This document shows, in pieces, positions 24,656 to 34,464 of a stretch of DNA of 64,000 bases; position 1 is the first letter of the stretch; every line of letters starts with the position of its first letter. The position numbers and the translations under genes were made by a program. The stretch spans positions 112,406 through 176,405 of the forward strand of contig NZ_SMUV01000068.1 in the NCBI RefSeq assembly GCF_004358185.1. Direction: 5' to 3'. Below the pieces are notes generated by a model. It worked only from the letters and a program-made list of their open reading frames with translations, was not told the DNA's origin and made no database searches. The stretch comes from Antarcticimicrobium luteum (GTDB lineage Bacteria; Pseudomonadota; Alphaproteobacteria; Rhodobacterales; Rhodobacteraceae).

Positions 24656-25665
24656 CCGCAACAACTTCTGATAACTCCGCCGATCCGCAGCCGCGCCCCT
24701 CTTTTGACTGGATCACCTTCCTGTCTCGCTGGGGGACGCTGATCTCTCTCGGTTTGCTGATCATCCTGTTTTCCATCGGGCGGCCCGAGGTCTTCATGAC
24801 CCTGCGCAACATGCTCAATATTCTCAATCAGGTGTCGATCCTCGGGATGATCGCCTTTGGTCTGACCATCTGTCTGGTCGTGGGCCTGTTCGACCTGTCC
24901 ATCGGTGCCATGGCGACCTTTGGCGGCTATTTCGCGGCGCGTTTCCTGATGGAACTGAACGTCGAAAACGGCTTTGCCGTGGTGATCGTCATTCTCGTTG
25001 TGCTGGCTCTGGCGGCGCTGATCGGGATGATCAACGGGGCGCTAATCGCATATCTGGGGATATCGGCGATCGTGGAAACCCTCGCGATGAGCTTCGTCGC
25101 CACCGGTATCATTCTTGGCATCTCAGGGGGGCGCACGGTCTATGCAACGGAAATCCCCGAGGCCTTTACCATCATCGGACAGGGCAAAATCGCGGGCATT
25201 CCGAACCCGGTTCTGATCCTTCTGCTGCTCGGATTCGTGCTGTGGGTGTTTCTTGAACACACCCAGACCGGGCGCAACATGTACGCCCTTGGCGGCAATC
25301 GCGAGGCCTCGCGCCTTTCCGGGATTTCCTTTTCCCGCTATGCGCTGATCGCCATGGCGATCAGCGGCGCCTGTGCCGCGCTTGGCGGTCTGGTCGCCGG
25401 CGCAAACCTCGGCGCGGGCCGCCCGCAGGGGGTTGGCGACGTCTATTTGCTGAACGCCTTTGTCGCCGTTTTCATCGGAGCCTCGACAATGAAGCCCGGA
25501 AAGTTTCATATCCTGGGCACGGCTGTCGGCGTGCTGCTGATCGGCGTCATCAACAACGGGCTTTCTGTGATGGGTGTGCAAACGTTCTGGCAATACATCG
25601 TGCAGGGTGGAATTCTGATCCTTGCGCTGATCTCGGCGTCGTTGAACTCGGTGCGGCGCAGCTGA
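24652..25665 (+). CDS. ABC transporter permease, ribose/sugar type
   Basis: A 337-residue membrane protein of the RbsC family with about eight to ten hydrophobic helices, beginning near residue 20. The GAMATFGGYFAARF and ALGGNREASRLSGI blocks and the late GAGRPQGVGDVYLLNAFVAV stretch are typical. Its start overlaps the ATPase stop (ATGA), and its stop overlaps the next gene's start (TGATG). Together with the binding protein and ATPase it forms a complete importer. Confidence 0.85.
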   Translation: MTATTSDNSADPQPRPSFDWITFLSRWGTLISLGLLIILFSIGRPEVFMTLRNMLNILNQVSILGMIAFGLTICLVVGLFDLSIGAMATFGGYFAARFLMELNVENGFAVVIVILVVLALAALIGMINGALIAYLGISAIVETLAMSFVATGIILGISGGRTVYATEIPEAFTIIGQGKIAGIPNPVLILLLLGFVLWVFLEHTQTGRNMYALGGNREASRLSGISFSRYALIAMAISGACAALGGLVAGANLGAGRPQGVGDVYLLNAFVAVFIGASTMKPGKFHILGTAVGVLLIGVINNGLSVMGVQTFWQYIVQGGILILALISASLNSVRRS

Positions 25666-27407
25666 TGGCGGGCAACCCATTTGAGCGGGAGACACTGAAC
25701 CTTCTGCTGTTCGACTGGCTCAGGATCGACACCCTGGCGGAACTGCCTGCCCATCAGGGGCAGGACGTCGCCGACTGGACAGCGGTTCTGAACCTCGCCG
25801 ACCGGGTTTCGAAAGAGGCACTGGCCCCGGCCTGGCGCGCCTCTGACCGGACCGAGCCGGAGCTGCGGGACGGGGTCGTCCGGGTGGAACCCGGAACCCG
25901 TGCCGCCGTGCGCACCTGGCTTGACGCCGGCTTGCATCTGGCCGCCGTGCCCGAGGATGAGGGCGGGTTGTCGCTGCCCTTTACCGTGGCGGCCGCAACC
26001 ATGGCGATGAGCATGGCGTCGCATATCGCGGCGGCCTCCTTCCCGATGCTGTCGGTGGCCAATTCGCGGGTGATCCGCACCTTTGGCACGGCCGCCCAGA
26101 TCGCCGCCTTTGCCGCCCCGCAACAGGCCGGCACCGCGCTTGGAACAATGTGCCTGTCCGAGCCCAACGTCGGCTCTTCGCTTGGCGATGTCGCCACCCG
26201 CGCGGTGCCGGACGGTCACGACGATCTCGGCCCGCGCTATCGCCTGCGCGGCACAAAGATGTGGATCAGCGCGGGCGGACAGGACATCACGGAGCAGATC
26301 GTCCATCTGGTCCTGGCCAAGGCCGAAGGACCGGACGGCCGTGTCATCAGCGGGTCCGGCGGCCTGTCCCTGTTCGCGGTGCCCTCTGTTCTGCCGGATG
26401 GCCGGGTCAACGACGTGGCTGTGACCGGGCTGAACCACAAGATGGGCTGGCGCGGTACACCCAACTGCGTCATGGCCTTTGGTGAAAAGACCGGCGCGCA
26501 GGGGTGGCTGATCGGAACCGAGGGACAGGGACTGCCGATCATGTTCCAGATGATGAACGAGGCGCGGATCGGGGTCGGCATCGGGGCGGCGGCGCTGGCC
26601 TGGCGCGGCTATCTGACCTCGCGCAGCTATGCCCGCGAACGGGTACAGGGTCGCGCGCTGGATGCCCGCGACGCGCCCGACCCGGTGCCCCTGACCCGCC
26701 ACCCGGATGTGCGCCGAATGCTCCTGGCGCAAAAGGCGATCGCCGAGGGAAGCCTTGCGATCTGCCTCTATGCCGCTCGATTGGTCGATCTGTCCGGCGC
26801 CGGGGACGAAGAGGCGGAAACGCTCCTGGGTCTGCTGACGCCGATCGTAAAGAGTTGGCCCTCCGAAATGGGGCTGGTGGCCAATCATATGGCGATCCAG
26901 ATACACGGGGGGTACGGCTATACACGGGACTTCGAGGTCGAACAGATCTACCGGGACAACCGCCTGAACCCGATTCACGAGGGCACGACCGGAATTCAGG
27001 GCATCGACCTTTTGGGGCGCAAGATGCTGTTCGATCGGACCGGCGGTCTTGATTTGCTGCTGCGCCGCATCAGCGAGACCGCGGACAACGCACCCGATGA
27101 CCTGGCCGGTTGCGTCACCGCCCTGCGCGCGGCCCGCAAGGCGCTGGAAGAGGGCGTCGCCGCCGCGCACGACATGAACGACCCCGCCGCCGCGCTGGCC
27201 AATGCGACCCAGATGCTGAGCGCCGCGGGCCATGTGGTCGCCGGCTGGCTCCTGCTTGATCTCGCCTCGACCGAACGGGCGGGAGAGGGACAGAAACTGG
27301 CGTGCCGCTATTTCTCACAGTTCGAACTGCCGCAGGTCCGGGCATGGCTGGCCCCGGTCGTCGCGAAATCCGATCTGACCGCCACGCTGAACGAGGACGC
27401 CCTCTAG
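25665..27407 (+). CDS. Acyl-CoA dehydrogenase, DmdC/AcdB-like large type
   Basis: A 580-residue FAD-dependent acyl-CoA dehydrogenase of the long form, with an N-terminal extension and a C-terminal domain beyond the usual 380 residues. CLSEPNVGSSL and GTKMWISAGGQD contact FAD and substrate, MNEARIGVGIG follows, and the IHEGTTGIQGIDLLGRKM block carries the probable catalytic Glu. It overlaps the permease stop by one base, so it is cotranslated with an importer. That suggests the imported compound, or its product, is degraded through an acyl-CoA that this enzyme oxidises. Confidence 0.8.
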   Translation: MAGNPFERETLNLLLFDWLRIDTLAELPAHQGQDVADWTAVLNLADRVSKEALAPAWRASDRTEPELRDGVVRVEPGTRAAVRTWLDAGLHLAAVPEDEGGLSLPFTVAAATMAMSMASHIAAASFPMLSVANSRVIRTFGTAAQIAAFAAPQQAGTALGTMCLSEPNVGSSLGDVATRAVPDGHDDLGPRYRLRGTKMWISAGGQDITEQIVHLVLAKAEGPDGRVISGSGGLSLFAVPSVLPDGRVNDVAVTGLNHKMGWRGTPNCVMAFGEKTGAQGWLIGTEGQGLPIMFQMMNEARIGVGIGAAALAWRGYLTSRSYARERVQGRALDARDAPDPVPLTRHPDVRRMLLAQKAIAEGSLAICLYAARLVDLSGAGDEEAETLLGLLTPIVKSWPSEMGLVANHMAIQIHGGYGYTRDFEVEQIYRDNRLNPIHEGTTGIQGIDLLGRKMLFDRTGGLDLLLRRISETADNAPDDLAGCVTALRAARKALEEGVAAAHDMNDPAAALANATQMLSAAGHVVAGWLLLDLASTERAGEGQKLACRYFSQFELPQVRAWLAPVVAKSDLTATLNEDAL

Positions 27408-27548
27408 GCAAAGCCGGTCCGCGCCCCGCGGCCAGGGGCGCCCGGCCGGCTGCCGATGGGCCACCCGAAGATTGTACGGAAATGACGGCGAAATCTTCAG
27501 GTTCCGAACCGTCGCGATCGGCGCGGGTTCGTCCCGCGCCGACCAGCC

Positions 27549-28331
27549 TCACTGGCGGGCGGTCGTGCCGCCGTCGATCGTCAGGATCGTGCCGTTGCAA
27601 TAGCCGGCCTCGTCCGAGGCGAGGTAAAGACAGCCATAGGCCATCTCTTCCGGTCTGCCGGGGCGGCGCATCGGGGTGATCGAATCGGCAACCGCCTCGT
27701 CCTCGAACAGGGGCAGAAAGCTTTCGACCATCCGGGTGGCAATGAACCCCGGTGCAATCGCGTTGGCGCGGATCCCGTCCTTGGCATAGGCCACGCAGAG
27801 CGAGCGGGTCAGGTTGATCATGCCAGCCTTTGCCGCCGTATAGGTATGCGCGCCGGGCAGGCCCTGATATCCGCTGATCGAGGTAACGTTCACGATCGCG
27901 CCGCCCCCCTGTTTCTGCATTTCCGGGATCACCAGCCGGCACATGTAGAACCCCGAATCGAGGTTGATCGCCATCACCTGCCGCCAGGCCTCGGGCGAGG
28001 TGTTGGCGGTGTCCTCCATCGTGCCGGGATTGTTGTCCTGGAAATTGTACCCGACCCCGGCAGAGTTCACGAGAACATCGATCCGGCCATAGGCCGCCAT
28101 CGCCGCATCCACTGCTTTTTGTGCCCCTTCGGGCGTGGACAGATCGGCGGCGACAACCTGACCCTTGCCGCCTGCCTCCGTTACGCTTTTTAGCGTTTCG
28201 TCCAGATTGGACTGGGTCCGCGATACACCGACGACGCTGGCGCCTTCGCCTGCGAAAATCTCCATGCAGGCGCGCCCCACGCCGGTGCCTGCACCGGTGA
28301 TCAGCGCCACTTTGTCCTTCAATCGAGCCAC
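27549..28331 (-). CDS. Short-chain dehydrogenase/reductase, classical type
   Basis: A 260-residue classical SDR. It has VALITGAGTGVGRA for NAD(P) binding, VNSAGVGYN, the catalytic Ser in VNVTSISGYQG, and YTAAKAG as YxxxK. The late IDGGTTARQ is the usual C-terminal end. I chose the GTG at 28331 because a clean GAGGGAGG sits eight to nine bases before it. It shares a promoter region and an operator with the divergent zinc dehydrogenase, so the pair may oxidise alcohols or reduce ketones of the same pathway. Confidence 0.8.
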   Translation of the reverse strand: MARLKDKVALITGAGTGVGRACMEIFAGEGASVVGVSRTQSNLDETLKSVTEAGGKGQVVAADLSTPEGAQKAVDAAMAAYGRIDVLVNSAGVGYNFQDNNPGTMEDTANTSPEAWRQVMAINLDSGFYMCRLVIPEMQKQGGGAIVNVTSISGYQGLPGAHTYTAAKAGMINLTRSLCVAYAKDGIRANAIAPGFIATRMVESFLPLFEDEAVADSITPMRRPGRPEEMAYGCLYLASDEAGYCNGTILTIDGGTTARQ

Positions 28332-28395
28332 CGAAATTCCTCCCTCTTGAATCCCGCCCTGCAAATCAGGGCACGCCAATGGACATACACACAAA

Positions 28396-28408
28396 ATTGT
28401 CCTACGAA
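28396..28408. promoter_or_regulatory. Putative GntR-type operator between SDR and zinc dehydrogenase
   Basis: ATTGT-CCT-ACGAA has one intact arm of the ATTGT-N3-ACAAT family. With its flank it reads CAAAATTGTCCTAC, identical over 14 bases to the minus-strand copy near 20.28 kb. It lies between two divergent dehydrogenase genes. Confidence 0.5.
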
Positions 28409-28438
28409 AAGGAAATACGAAATTTGGGAGGATTCGTC

Positions 28439-29479
28439 ATGGTGCAAGCGGCTGTATTTCACGGGCCCGGAAAGAAACTTTCAGTCGAGCAGGTGCCGGA
28501 GCCGGCGGCCGGGGATGGCCATGTCGTGCTGAAGGTGCATTCCTGCGGCGTCTGCGGATCGGATCTTCATGCGACACAGGAGGGCGCCTTTCTTCAGGAA
28601 CAGGGCACGATCCTTGGCCATGAATTCGCCGGAGAGGTAATCGCCTCGGACGACCCGGCCGTCCCGGTCGGGCTGCGCGCCACAGCCGTTCCCGTCAATG
28701 CCTGCGATACCTGCCGGGACATGGGGTTCGGATCCTGCCGCAACGGCCTGGGAATCCTGTGCCCGGAGAACCGGATCACCGGACTGGCCAAATCCGTGCC
28801 GGGCGCCTACGCCCAAGCCGTCCGCGTCGGTGCGGAGCAGGTCGTCGCGCTGCCCGAAGGCGTATCCTATGATGAAGGCGCGCTGGTCGAGCCGCTCGCC
28901 GTCGGGCTGCATGCGGTGGACCGGGCCGATATTCCCCTGGGTGGCCGGGTGCTGATCCTCGGGGCCGGACCGATTGGACTGTCGGTGCTCGCCTTCGCGC
29001 GTCTGCGCGGCGCCGGATCGGTTGTAGTGTCCGAATATGCGCCCGCCCGCCGCGACGCGGCGGCGGCCTTTGGCGCCGACCTCGTGATCGACCCGGCCCG
29101 GACCGAGGACATCGGCGGGGCCTTCGCCGACGCCGCGGGCGCGCCGCCTGATGTGATCTTCGACTGCGTCGGCGTGCCGGGTATCATCCAGCAGGCGATC
29201 GACCTGTCCCGCCCCCAGGGCACAATCGTTCTGGTCGGGGTCTGCATGAAGCCCGATGAGATCATACCCATTTCCGCGACGCTCAAGGAACTCAGGCTGC
29301 AATTCGTGCTGGGGTACAAGGACGCCGACTTTGCCCGTGTCCTCGCCATGATGGGGCGCGGACTGATCGACGCCAAGGCGATGATCACCGACCACACCGA
29401 CCTTGCCGGTCTGCCCGAGACCTTCGAAGCCCTGCGCAAGCCCGGCGGTCAGATCAAGCTGATGATCCATCCGACCTGA
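28439..29479 (+). CDS. Zinc-dependent medium-chain alcohol dehydrogenase
   Basis: The 346-residue MDR protein has catalytic zinc ligands in CGVCGSD (Cys39) and GHEFAGEV (His61, Glu62), and the NAD-binding LILGAGPIGLS block. The structural-zinc lobe has cysteines at about 89, 92, 100 and 108, wider spaced than the usual CxxCxxCx7C, so zinc binding there is uncertain. I chose the ATG at 28439, with GGGAGGA before it, over a TTG-type upstream start. It probably oxidises a secondary alcohol or polyol of the pathway to the ketone. It is divergent from the SDR. Confidence 0.8.
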   Translation: MVQAAVFHGPGKKLSVEQVPEPAAGDGHVVLKVHSCGVCGSDLHATQEGAFLQEQGTILGHEFAGEVIASDDPAVPVGLRATAVPVNACDTCRDMGFGSCRNGLGILCPENRITGLAKSVPGAYAQAVRVGAEQVVALPEGVSYDEGALVEPLAVGLHAVDRADIPLGGRVLILGAGPIGLSVLAFARLRGAGSVVVSEYAPARRDAAAAFGADLVIDPARTEDIGGAFADAAGAPPDVIFDCVGVPGIIQQAIDLSRPQGTIVLVGVCMKPDEIIPISATLKELRLQFVLGYKDADFARVLAMMGRGLIDAKAMITDHTDLAGLPETFEALRKPGGQIKLMIHPT

Positions 29480-29560
29480 AACCGCCCGCCCGCCCCGGGC
29501 GCGCGCATGTACAGCAATTTCTTAACCTGGGGTCCGGACCGGACCCCGACGGAGGATTTC

Positions 29561-30022
29561 ATGAAACGGATCATCTGCGCCGCCGCAATGGCCTGTCTGC
29601 CGGCAATGGCCAACGCAGAAATTCACGTGATCACGGACGATGCCAATGGCGTTCCGCATGTCGAAACCACGCCGTCCCCGGCCATGTCCGACGTGCCGGA
29701 GATCGGCGGCAAGGCCAATGCCGGGTTCTCCTATGCGCGGCTCTGGTCCGGGATGGAAGGGTTCGAGGTCTTTGAGGGGCACATCGCGCCCGGCGGGCGC
29801 ATTGTCAGCCATGACGGACCGGACACCTATATCGGCTGTATCGTCTCGGGTCATGGCACCATGGGCAATGACGCGCCGGACGGCACCACGGTCTCGCGTT
29901 TTGATTTCGGACCGGGGGATGTGATCGTCTTCGGTCCGGGCACCATGCATCACTGGGTGAACGGCGACGAAGAGCTGGTGTTCATCGGTGTGCAGCGCCG
30001 GGCCCCCGCGGACGGGGGTTGA
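29561..30022 (+). CDS. Secreted cupin-domain protein
   Basis: The 153-residue protein begins MKRIICAAAMACLPAMANA, a good signal peptide with cleavage before EIHV. The mature part is one cupin barrel: GGRIVSHDGPDTYIGCIVSG and FGPGDVIVFGPGTMHHWVNG contain the two cupin motifs, with His in HDG and the HH of MHHW as candidate metal ligands. GACGGAGGA lies before the ATG. A periplasmic cupin may be a small dioxygenase, isomerase or sensor-type ligand binder; no function can be fixed. Confidence 0.65.
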   Translation: MKRIICAAAMACLPAMANAEIHVITDDANGVPHVETTPSPAMSDVPEIGGKANAGFSYARLWSGMEGFEVFEGHIAPGGRIVSHDGPDTYIGCIVSGHGTMGNDAPDGTTVSRFDFGPGDVIVFGPGTMHHWVNGDEELVFIGVQRRAPADGG

Positions 30023-30096
30023 TCTTGGCCGGGGTTGCCGCCGCCGTACCGCCACCGCCCGGCACGGCGGATGCGCGGGATCGGCCGGAGGGTCTG

Positions 30097-30744
30097 TCAG
30101 GAGGACCGCAACAGGTCGATCATCGCCCGGACATGGGCGCGCGCCGAAACCTCTGCCGCCGCCGCGTCGCCCGCAAAAATCGCATCGGCAATCCTCTGGT
30201 AAGAGGCGGCGCGCTGTTCGGGCGTCATGACCAGCTTGTTGCGGACAAGGTGCACATGCAGGTTGAACAGGCTCTGTTCCAGCACCCGGCTGCGGGCGAT
30301 CCGGGCCAGCGTCCGGTGAAAATGGTTGCGGGACAGGATGAAATCGAAACGCTCTTCCGACAGGGCGGCGGCCGTCACGGCATCCAGCGCATCCTGAAGA
30401 TCCTGACGGGCGGTGCCTTCGTCGATATGCTCGGCGGCCTGGCGGGCGGCCAAACCGACCAGCACCTCTGCGATCAGCAGGATGTTCAACGCCTCGTCCC
30501 GGGTCATCGTCATGATACGGGCACCATGGTGATGACGGGTTTCGACAACCCCCTGCGCCGCAAGCCGTTTGATCGCCTCGCGCACAGTGGAGCGGCTGAC
30601 CCCGTAGCGGCCGATCAGATCGGGTTCGACCAGCCGCTGGCCGGATACATAGCGGCCCTCGTAAAGTCCACGGAGGATGTCCCGAACAATGGTTTCCGCC
30701 GCACTTGTTGTCCCTTTGGCAGAGCCGACACTTTCCTTGGCCAC
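30097..30744 (-). CDS. GntR-family regulator, FCD type, second copy
   Basis: A 215-residue FadR-subfamily regulator. The winged helix lies at about residues 15-80 (SGQRLVEPDLIGRYGVSRSTVREAIKRL), and the FCD domain follows, with FILSRNHFHRTLARIA carrying a conserved metal-ligand-type His. It ends near the cupin gene and faces away from the beta-oxidation operon. It competes with the GntR at 5.5-6.2 kb as regulator of the ATTGT-N3-ACAAT sites. I see no matching site in its own promoter. Confidence 0.8.
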   Translation of the reverse strand: MAKESVGSAKGTTSAAETIVRDILRGLYEGRYVSGQRLVEPDLIGRYGVSRSTVREAIKRLAAQGVVETRHHHGARIMTMTRDEALNILLIAEVLVGLAARQAAEHIDEGTARQDLQDALDAVTAAALSEERFDFILSRNHFHRTLARIARSRVLEQSLFNLHVHLVRNKLVMTPEQRAASYQRIADAIFAGDAAAAEVSARAHVRAMIDLLRSS

Positions 30745-30968
30745 GCTTATTCACTTTCTCCGTTCCGATCCGACCGAGGGTAAAGCGGCATGTCCCCTCT
30801 GTCCATCCGGGCGATGCGGCCCGACAGGCAAATCAATGCCCCGGTGACCGGACGGAACGCCTGTCATGGGCGCAAAATCGTGGCGCGGCCCCTCCGCGGC
30901 ACGGATGAGACGATGCGCGCGCGTCGCCCCTCTCAACTGGATATCTGAAGACATCGGGAAGGACCGAC

Positions 30969-33086
30969 ATGAGCAAGGCTGAACTGCACCGGGACGGGCG
31001 CCTGGGAATTCTGAGGATCGACAATCCACCGGTCAACGCGATCGCCCCCGATCTGGTGACAGCGATGGACGCCGCCCTGACGGCATTCGAAGCGGACACA
31101 TCGCTGGCCGCCCTGGTCATCGAATGCGCCGGGCGGACCTTTGTCGCAGGGGGCGATATCGCGGCCTTTGACGATCCATCCTTCAGCGCTGGCCCCTTCA
31201 ACGCCCTGCTGGCCCGGATCGAGGCCAGCGACCGTCCCGTGGTTGCGGCCCTGTTCGGCACCGTCCTGGGCGGCGGTTTGGAACTTGCCCTCGCCTGCCA
31301 TGCCCGGGTGGCGACACCGACGACGAGGCTGGGCCTGCCGGAAATCACGCTCGGACTTATCCCCGGCTCGCTTGGCACGCAGCGTCTGCCCCGGCTGGCC
31401 GGCGTGGCGAAAGCCTGTGAGATGATCACCTCGGGCAAGCCGATTTCGGCCAGCGCCGCAGCGGCGGCGGGGATCGTGGACAAGCTGGCCGAGGATCATG
31501 CCCTGGCGGCGCGGGAGCTAGCCTTGCACCTGGCCGGATCCGGCGCGCCGATCCGGCGGACCCGCGCCCTGATCGCGCCGGATGCCGACACGGCCGGGGC
31601 CGTGATCGCCGAGGCGCGCAGGGCGGCGCAGGCCAGGCCCTGGCTCCCTGCCCTTGCCGCCGTGGCCGATTGCCTTGCGGCGTCGGTGCAGAAATCCTTC
31701 CCCGATGGAGAGGGGGTGGAGGCGCGGGCCTTTTCCGATCTGGTGCGCACACCGCAGTCGCGGGCCATGCGGCATCTGTTTTTCGCCGAACGCGCGGCGC
31801 AGAAAATCCCGGGCCTGAGCAGGGACGCGGAGAGGCGAACGATTTCCAGGGTCGGCATTCTGGGCGTGGGCACCATGGGCGCCGGTATTGCCATGTGCTT
31901 TGCCAATGCCGGATATCCGCTGCATCTGGTCGAAACCTCGCAGGATGGTCTGGACCGGGGCAAGGGCCTGATCGCCGCGGCCTACGCAAGCACCGTCACG
32001 CGCGGGCTGATAAGCGAAGACCAGGCGCAGGCCCGGATCGGCCTGATGACCGGTTCGACCGACATGGCCGATCTGAGCGATTGCGACATCGTGGTCGAGG
32101 CGGTGTTCGAGGATATGGAGCTGAAGCTTTCGGTCGCGCGGAAACTGGGCGCGGTGTGCAAACTGGGGGCGATCATCGCCACCAACACCTCGACCCTCGA
32201 CGTGGACAGGATTGCACGGGAAACCGGCCGGGCCGGCGACGTGCTGGGCACCCATTTTTTCAGCCCCGCCCATATCATGAAACTGCTTGAGGTGGTGCGC
32301 GGCAAGGATACCGCCCCGGAGGTTCTGGCCACAGTCATGGAACTGTCCCGCAGGATCCGCAAGACCGCCGTGGTCAGCGGCGTCTGCTACGGCTTCATCG
32401 GCAACCGGATGGCCGAGGTCTATATGCGCGAAAGCGAGGCGATGCAGCTTGAGGGCGCGGTGCCCTCGCAGATCGACGGCGTGGCCGAAAATCCGGCATT
32501 TCTGGGCATGGCCATGGGGCCGAGCCGGATGCTGGACATGGCCGGGGTGGACGTGGGCGCGCGCACGGTGGTCGAATGGATCAAGAGCGGCAAGGGACCA
32601 CAGGATCCGGCCTATCGTATCCTCGCCCGCACCCTCTATGAGCACGGCCAGCATGGCCAGAAGACCGGCCAGGGATACTATCGCTACGACAATCGCAAGG
32701 CCGTGCATTCCGACGACACCCAAAAGCTGTGCCGCGACCTGGCGCAGGCGCATGGCGTGACCCGCCGCGCCGCGATCCCCGACGAGGAGATTCTGGAGCG
32801 CCTGCTGTATCCGATGATCAACGAGGCCGCGCTGATCCTCGAGGACGGCATCGCCTATCGCCCCGGTGACATAGATATCGTCTGGACAGCCGGCTACGGA
32901 TTTCCCGCCTGGCGGGGCGGTCCGGTCTTCATGGCCGATGAGATCGGGTTGAAGACGATCGTGGCGCGGATGGATCACTACGCCGCCGCGCTAGGCAACG
33001 AACACGGATACTGGACCGTCGCGCCGCTGTTGCGGCACCTGGCCGAAACCAACTCGCGTCTGTCGGACTGGCAGCGTCACATCTGA
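30969..33086 (+). CDS. Fused enoyl-CoA hydratase / 3-hydroxyacyl-CoA dehydrogenase
   Basis: A 705-residue bifunctional beta-oxidation enzyme (FadJ/FadB-like). Residues about 1-190 form the crotonase domain, with the oxyanion-hole region [12 protein letters not shown] and the [13 protein letters not shown] block. Residues about 290-480 form the NAD-binding domain ([20 protein letters not shown]), and two C-terminal dehydrogenase repeats follow, including [13 protein letters not shown] and GFIGNR. It hydrates enoyl-CoA and oxidises the hydroxyacyl-CoA. The thiolase gene follows 18 bases later. Confidence 0.85.
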   Translation: MSKAELHRDGRLGILRIDNPPVNAIAPDLVTAMDAALTAFEADTSLAALVIECAGRTFVAGGDIAAFDDPSFSAGPFNALLARIEASDRPVVAALFGTVLGGGLELALACHARVATPTTRLGLPEITLGLIPGSLGTQRLPRLAGVAKACEMITSGKPISASAAAAAGIVDKLAEDHALAARELALHLAGSGAPIRRTRALIAPDADTAGAVIAEARRAAQARPWLPALAAVADCLAASVQKSFPDGEGVEARAFSDLVRTPQSRAMRHLFFAERAAQKIPGLSRDAERRTISRVGILGVGTMGAGIAMCFANAGYPLHLVETSQDGLDRGKGLIAAAYASTVTRGLISEDQAQARIGLMTGSTDMADLSDCDIVVEAVFEDMELKLSVARKLGAVCKLGAIIATNTSTLDVDRIARETGRAGDVLGTHFFSPAHIMKLLEVVRGKDTAPEVLATVMELSRRIRKTAVVSGVCYGFIGNRMAEVYMRESEAMQLEGAVPSQIDGVAENPAFLGMAMGPSRMLDMAGVDVGARTVVEWIKSGKGPQDPAYRILARTLYEHGQHGQKTGQGYYRYDNRKAVHSDDTQKLCRDLAQAHGVTRRAAIPDEEILERLLYPMINEAALILEDGIAYRPGDIDIVWTAGYGFPAWRGGPVFMADEIGLKTIVARMDHYAAALGNEHGYWTVAPLLRHLAETNSRLSDWQRHI

Positions 33087-33104
33087 TCCACTGGAGGGAC
33101 CATC

Positions 33105-34292
33105 ATGAGAGAAGCCGTTATCGTCAGCACTGCCCGCACGGGCATCGGCAAGGCCTTTCGGGGGGCGCTGAACGCCACCAAATCGCCCACCCTCGCCGGC
33201 CATGCGCTGCTACATGCGATCGATCGCGCCGGCGTCGAGCCGGGCGAGATCGAGGATGTGGTTCTGGGCACGGTCCTGGCCGCCGGCACGGCCGGCATGA
33301 ACCTTGCCCGCAATAGCGTTCTGGCCGCGGGCGCGCCGGTCGAGGTCTCGGGGCAGACGATGGACCGGCAATGCGCGTCCGGTCTGATGGCGATTGCCAC
33401 AGCGGCCAAACAGGTCATGGTCGATGGCATGGATGTCGTCGGCGCCGGCGGGCAGGAGAATATCTCGGCGGTGCAGGAGAAATATTTCGACTGGGCCTCG
33501 TCGGAGTCGGATCCGAACGTCATCGCCAAGGTGCCCCATGCCTATATGCCGATGCTCAAGACCGCCGAATTTGTCGCGCAAAAGTACAACATCAGCCGCG
33601 AGGCGCAGGACGAGTACGCGCTTTTGTCCCAACAGCGCACCGCCGCCGCGCAGGCCGCCGGGCGGTTCGACGCCGAGATTGTTCCCTTCACCACCAGCAT
33701 GATGGTCAGGGACAAGGCCACGGGCGCCGTCAGCCAGCGGGAGGTCACCCTGGACAGGGACGAAGGCAACCGGCCTCAGACTAGCCTGGACTCGCTGTCG
33801 GGTCTGAACCCGGTGATCGAGGGCGGCGTCGTGACAGCCGGCAATGCCAGCCAGCTGTCGGACGGTGCCTCGGCCTGCATCATCATGGAGTCGAAACTGG
33901 CTGAACAGCGCGGCCTCAGCCCGCTTGGCACATATCGCGGCATGGCCGTGGCCGGCTGCCCGCCGGAGGAAATGGGGGTCGGTCCGGTCCACGCCATTCC
34001 CAAGCTTCTGAAACAGCACGGCCTCAAGATCGGCGATATCGGCCTGTGGGAGTTGAACGAGGCCTTCGCGGTTCAGGCGCTCTATTGCCGCGATCATCTG
34101 GGGATCGACCCGGAGATCTACAACGTCAACGGCGGAGGAATCTCGGTCGGCCACCCCTACGGCATGACCGGGGCGCGGCTGGTGGGGCATGCGCTGATCG
34201 AGGGCAAGCGGCGCGGCGCGCGGTATGTCGTCGTGACCATGTGCGTCGGCGGCGGAATGGGCGCCGCCGGGCTCTTCGAGGTGAACCTTTGA
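33105..34292 (+). CDS. Acetyl-CoA C-acyltransferase (beta-oxidation thiolase)
   Basis: A 395-residue thiolase with nucleophile Cys90 in [10 protein letters not shown], the ELNEAFAVQ motif, GHPYGMTG with the catalytic His and [11 protein letters not shown] with the second Cys. It follows the fused hydratase-dehydrogenase gene closely with GGAGGGA before the ATG, making a two-gene beta-oxidation unit. It is the fourth thiolase in the window. Its operon position indicates cleavage of the 3-ketoacyl-CoA made by the previous protein. Confidence 0.85.
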   Translation: MREAVIVSTARTGIGKAFRGALNATKSPTLAGHALLHAIDRAGVEPGEIEDVVLGTVLAAGTAGMNLARNSVLAAGAPVEVSGQTMDRQCASGLMAIATAAKQVMVDGMDVVGAGGQENISAVQEKYFDWASSESDPNVIAKVPHAYMPMLKTAEFVAQKYNISREAQDEYALLSQQRTAAAQAAGRFDAEIVPFTTSMMVRDKATGAVSQREVTLDRDEGNRPQTSLDSLSGLNPVIEGGVVTAGNASQLSDGASACIIMESKLAEQRGLSPLGTYRGMAVAGCPPEEMGVGPVHAIPKLLKQHGLKIGDIGLWELNEAFAVQALYCRDHLGIDPEIYNVNGGGISVGHPYGMTGARLVGHALIEGKRRGARYVVVTMCVGGGMGAAGLFEVNL

Positions 34293-34306
34293 CATCGTGA
34301 ACGCAA

Positions 34307-34335
34307 CAACCGGCACAGGACATCTGTGCCGGTTG
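34307..34335. terminator. Stem-loop after the thiolase gene
   Basis: CAACCGGCACAG (34307-34318) and its exact complement (34324-34335) form a 12-bp stem with a 5-base loop, 15 bases after the stop. It lies between convergent genes. No T-run follows, but position and strength fit a terminator-like 3' end. Confidence 0.5.
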
Positions 34336-34431
34336 CTCCAACGCCCGCAGCGCCGGGACACGCCGTGCCTCCGGGCCGCCAGGTTTCCCGCTTTGCCACG
34401 CCCCCCATCGGATCACCTGACGAGGGGGGAT

Positions 34432-34459
34432 CGCAAAGGCGCAACCGGGCGCCTTTGCG
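34432..34459. terminator. Stem-loop after the acyl-CoA dehydrogenase gene
   Basis: CGCAAAGGCGC (34432-34442) and its exact complement (34449-34459) form an 11-bp stem with a 6-base loop just past the minus-strand stop at 34465. It mirrors the hairpin at 34307-34335 for the opposite transcript. Confidence 0.5.
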
Positions 34460-34464
34460 CAGGT

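Noticed and set aside
22062..25665. A true ribose or xylose operon
   Set aside because: No sugar kinase, isomerase or LacI regulator is nearby, and an acyl-CoA dehydrogenase is coupled to the permease.
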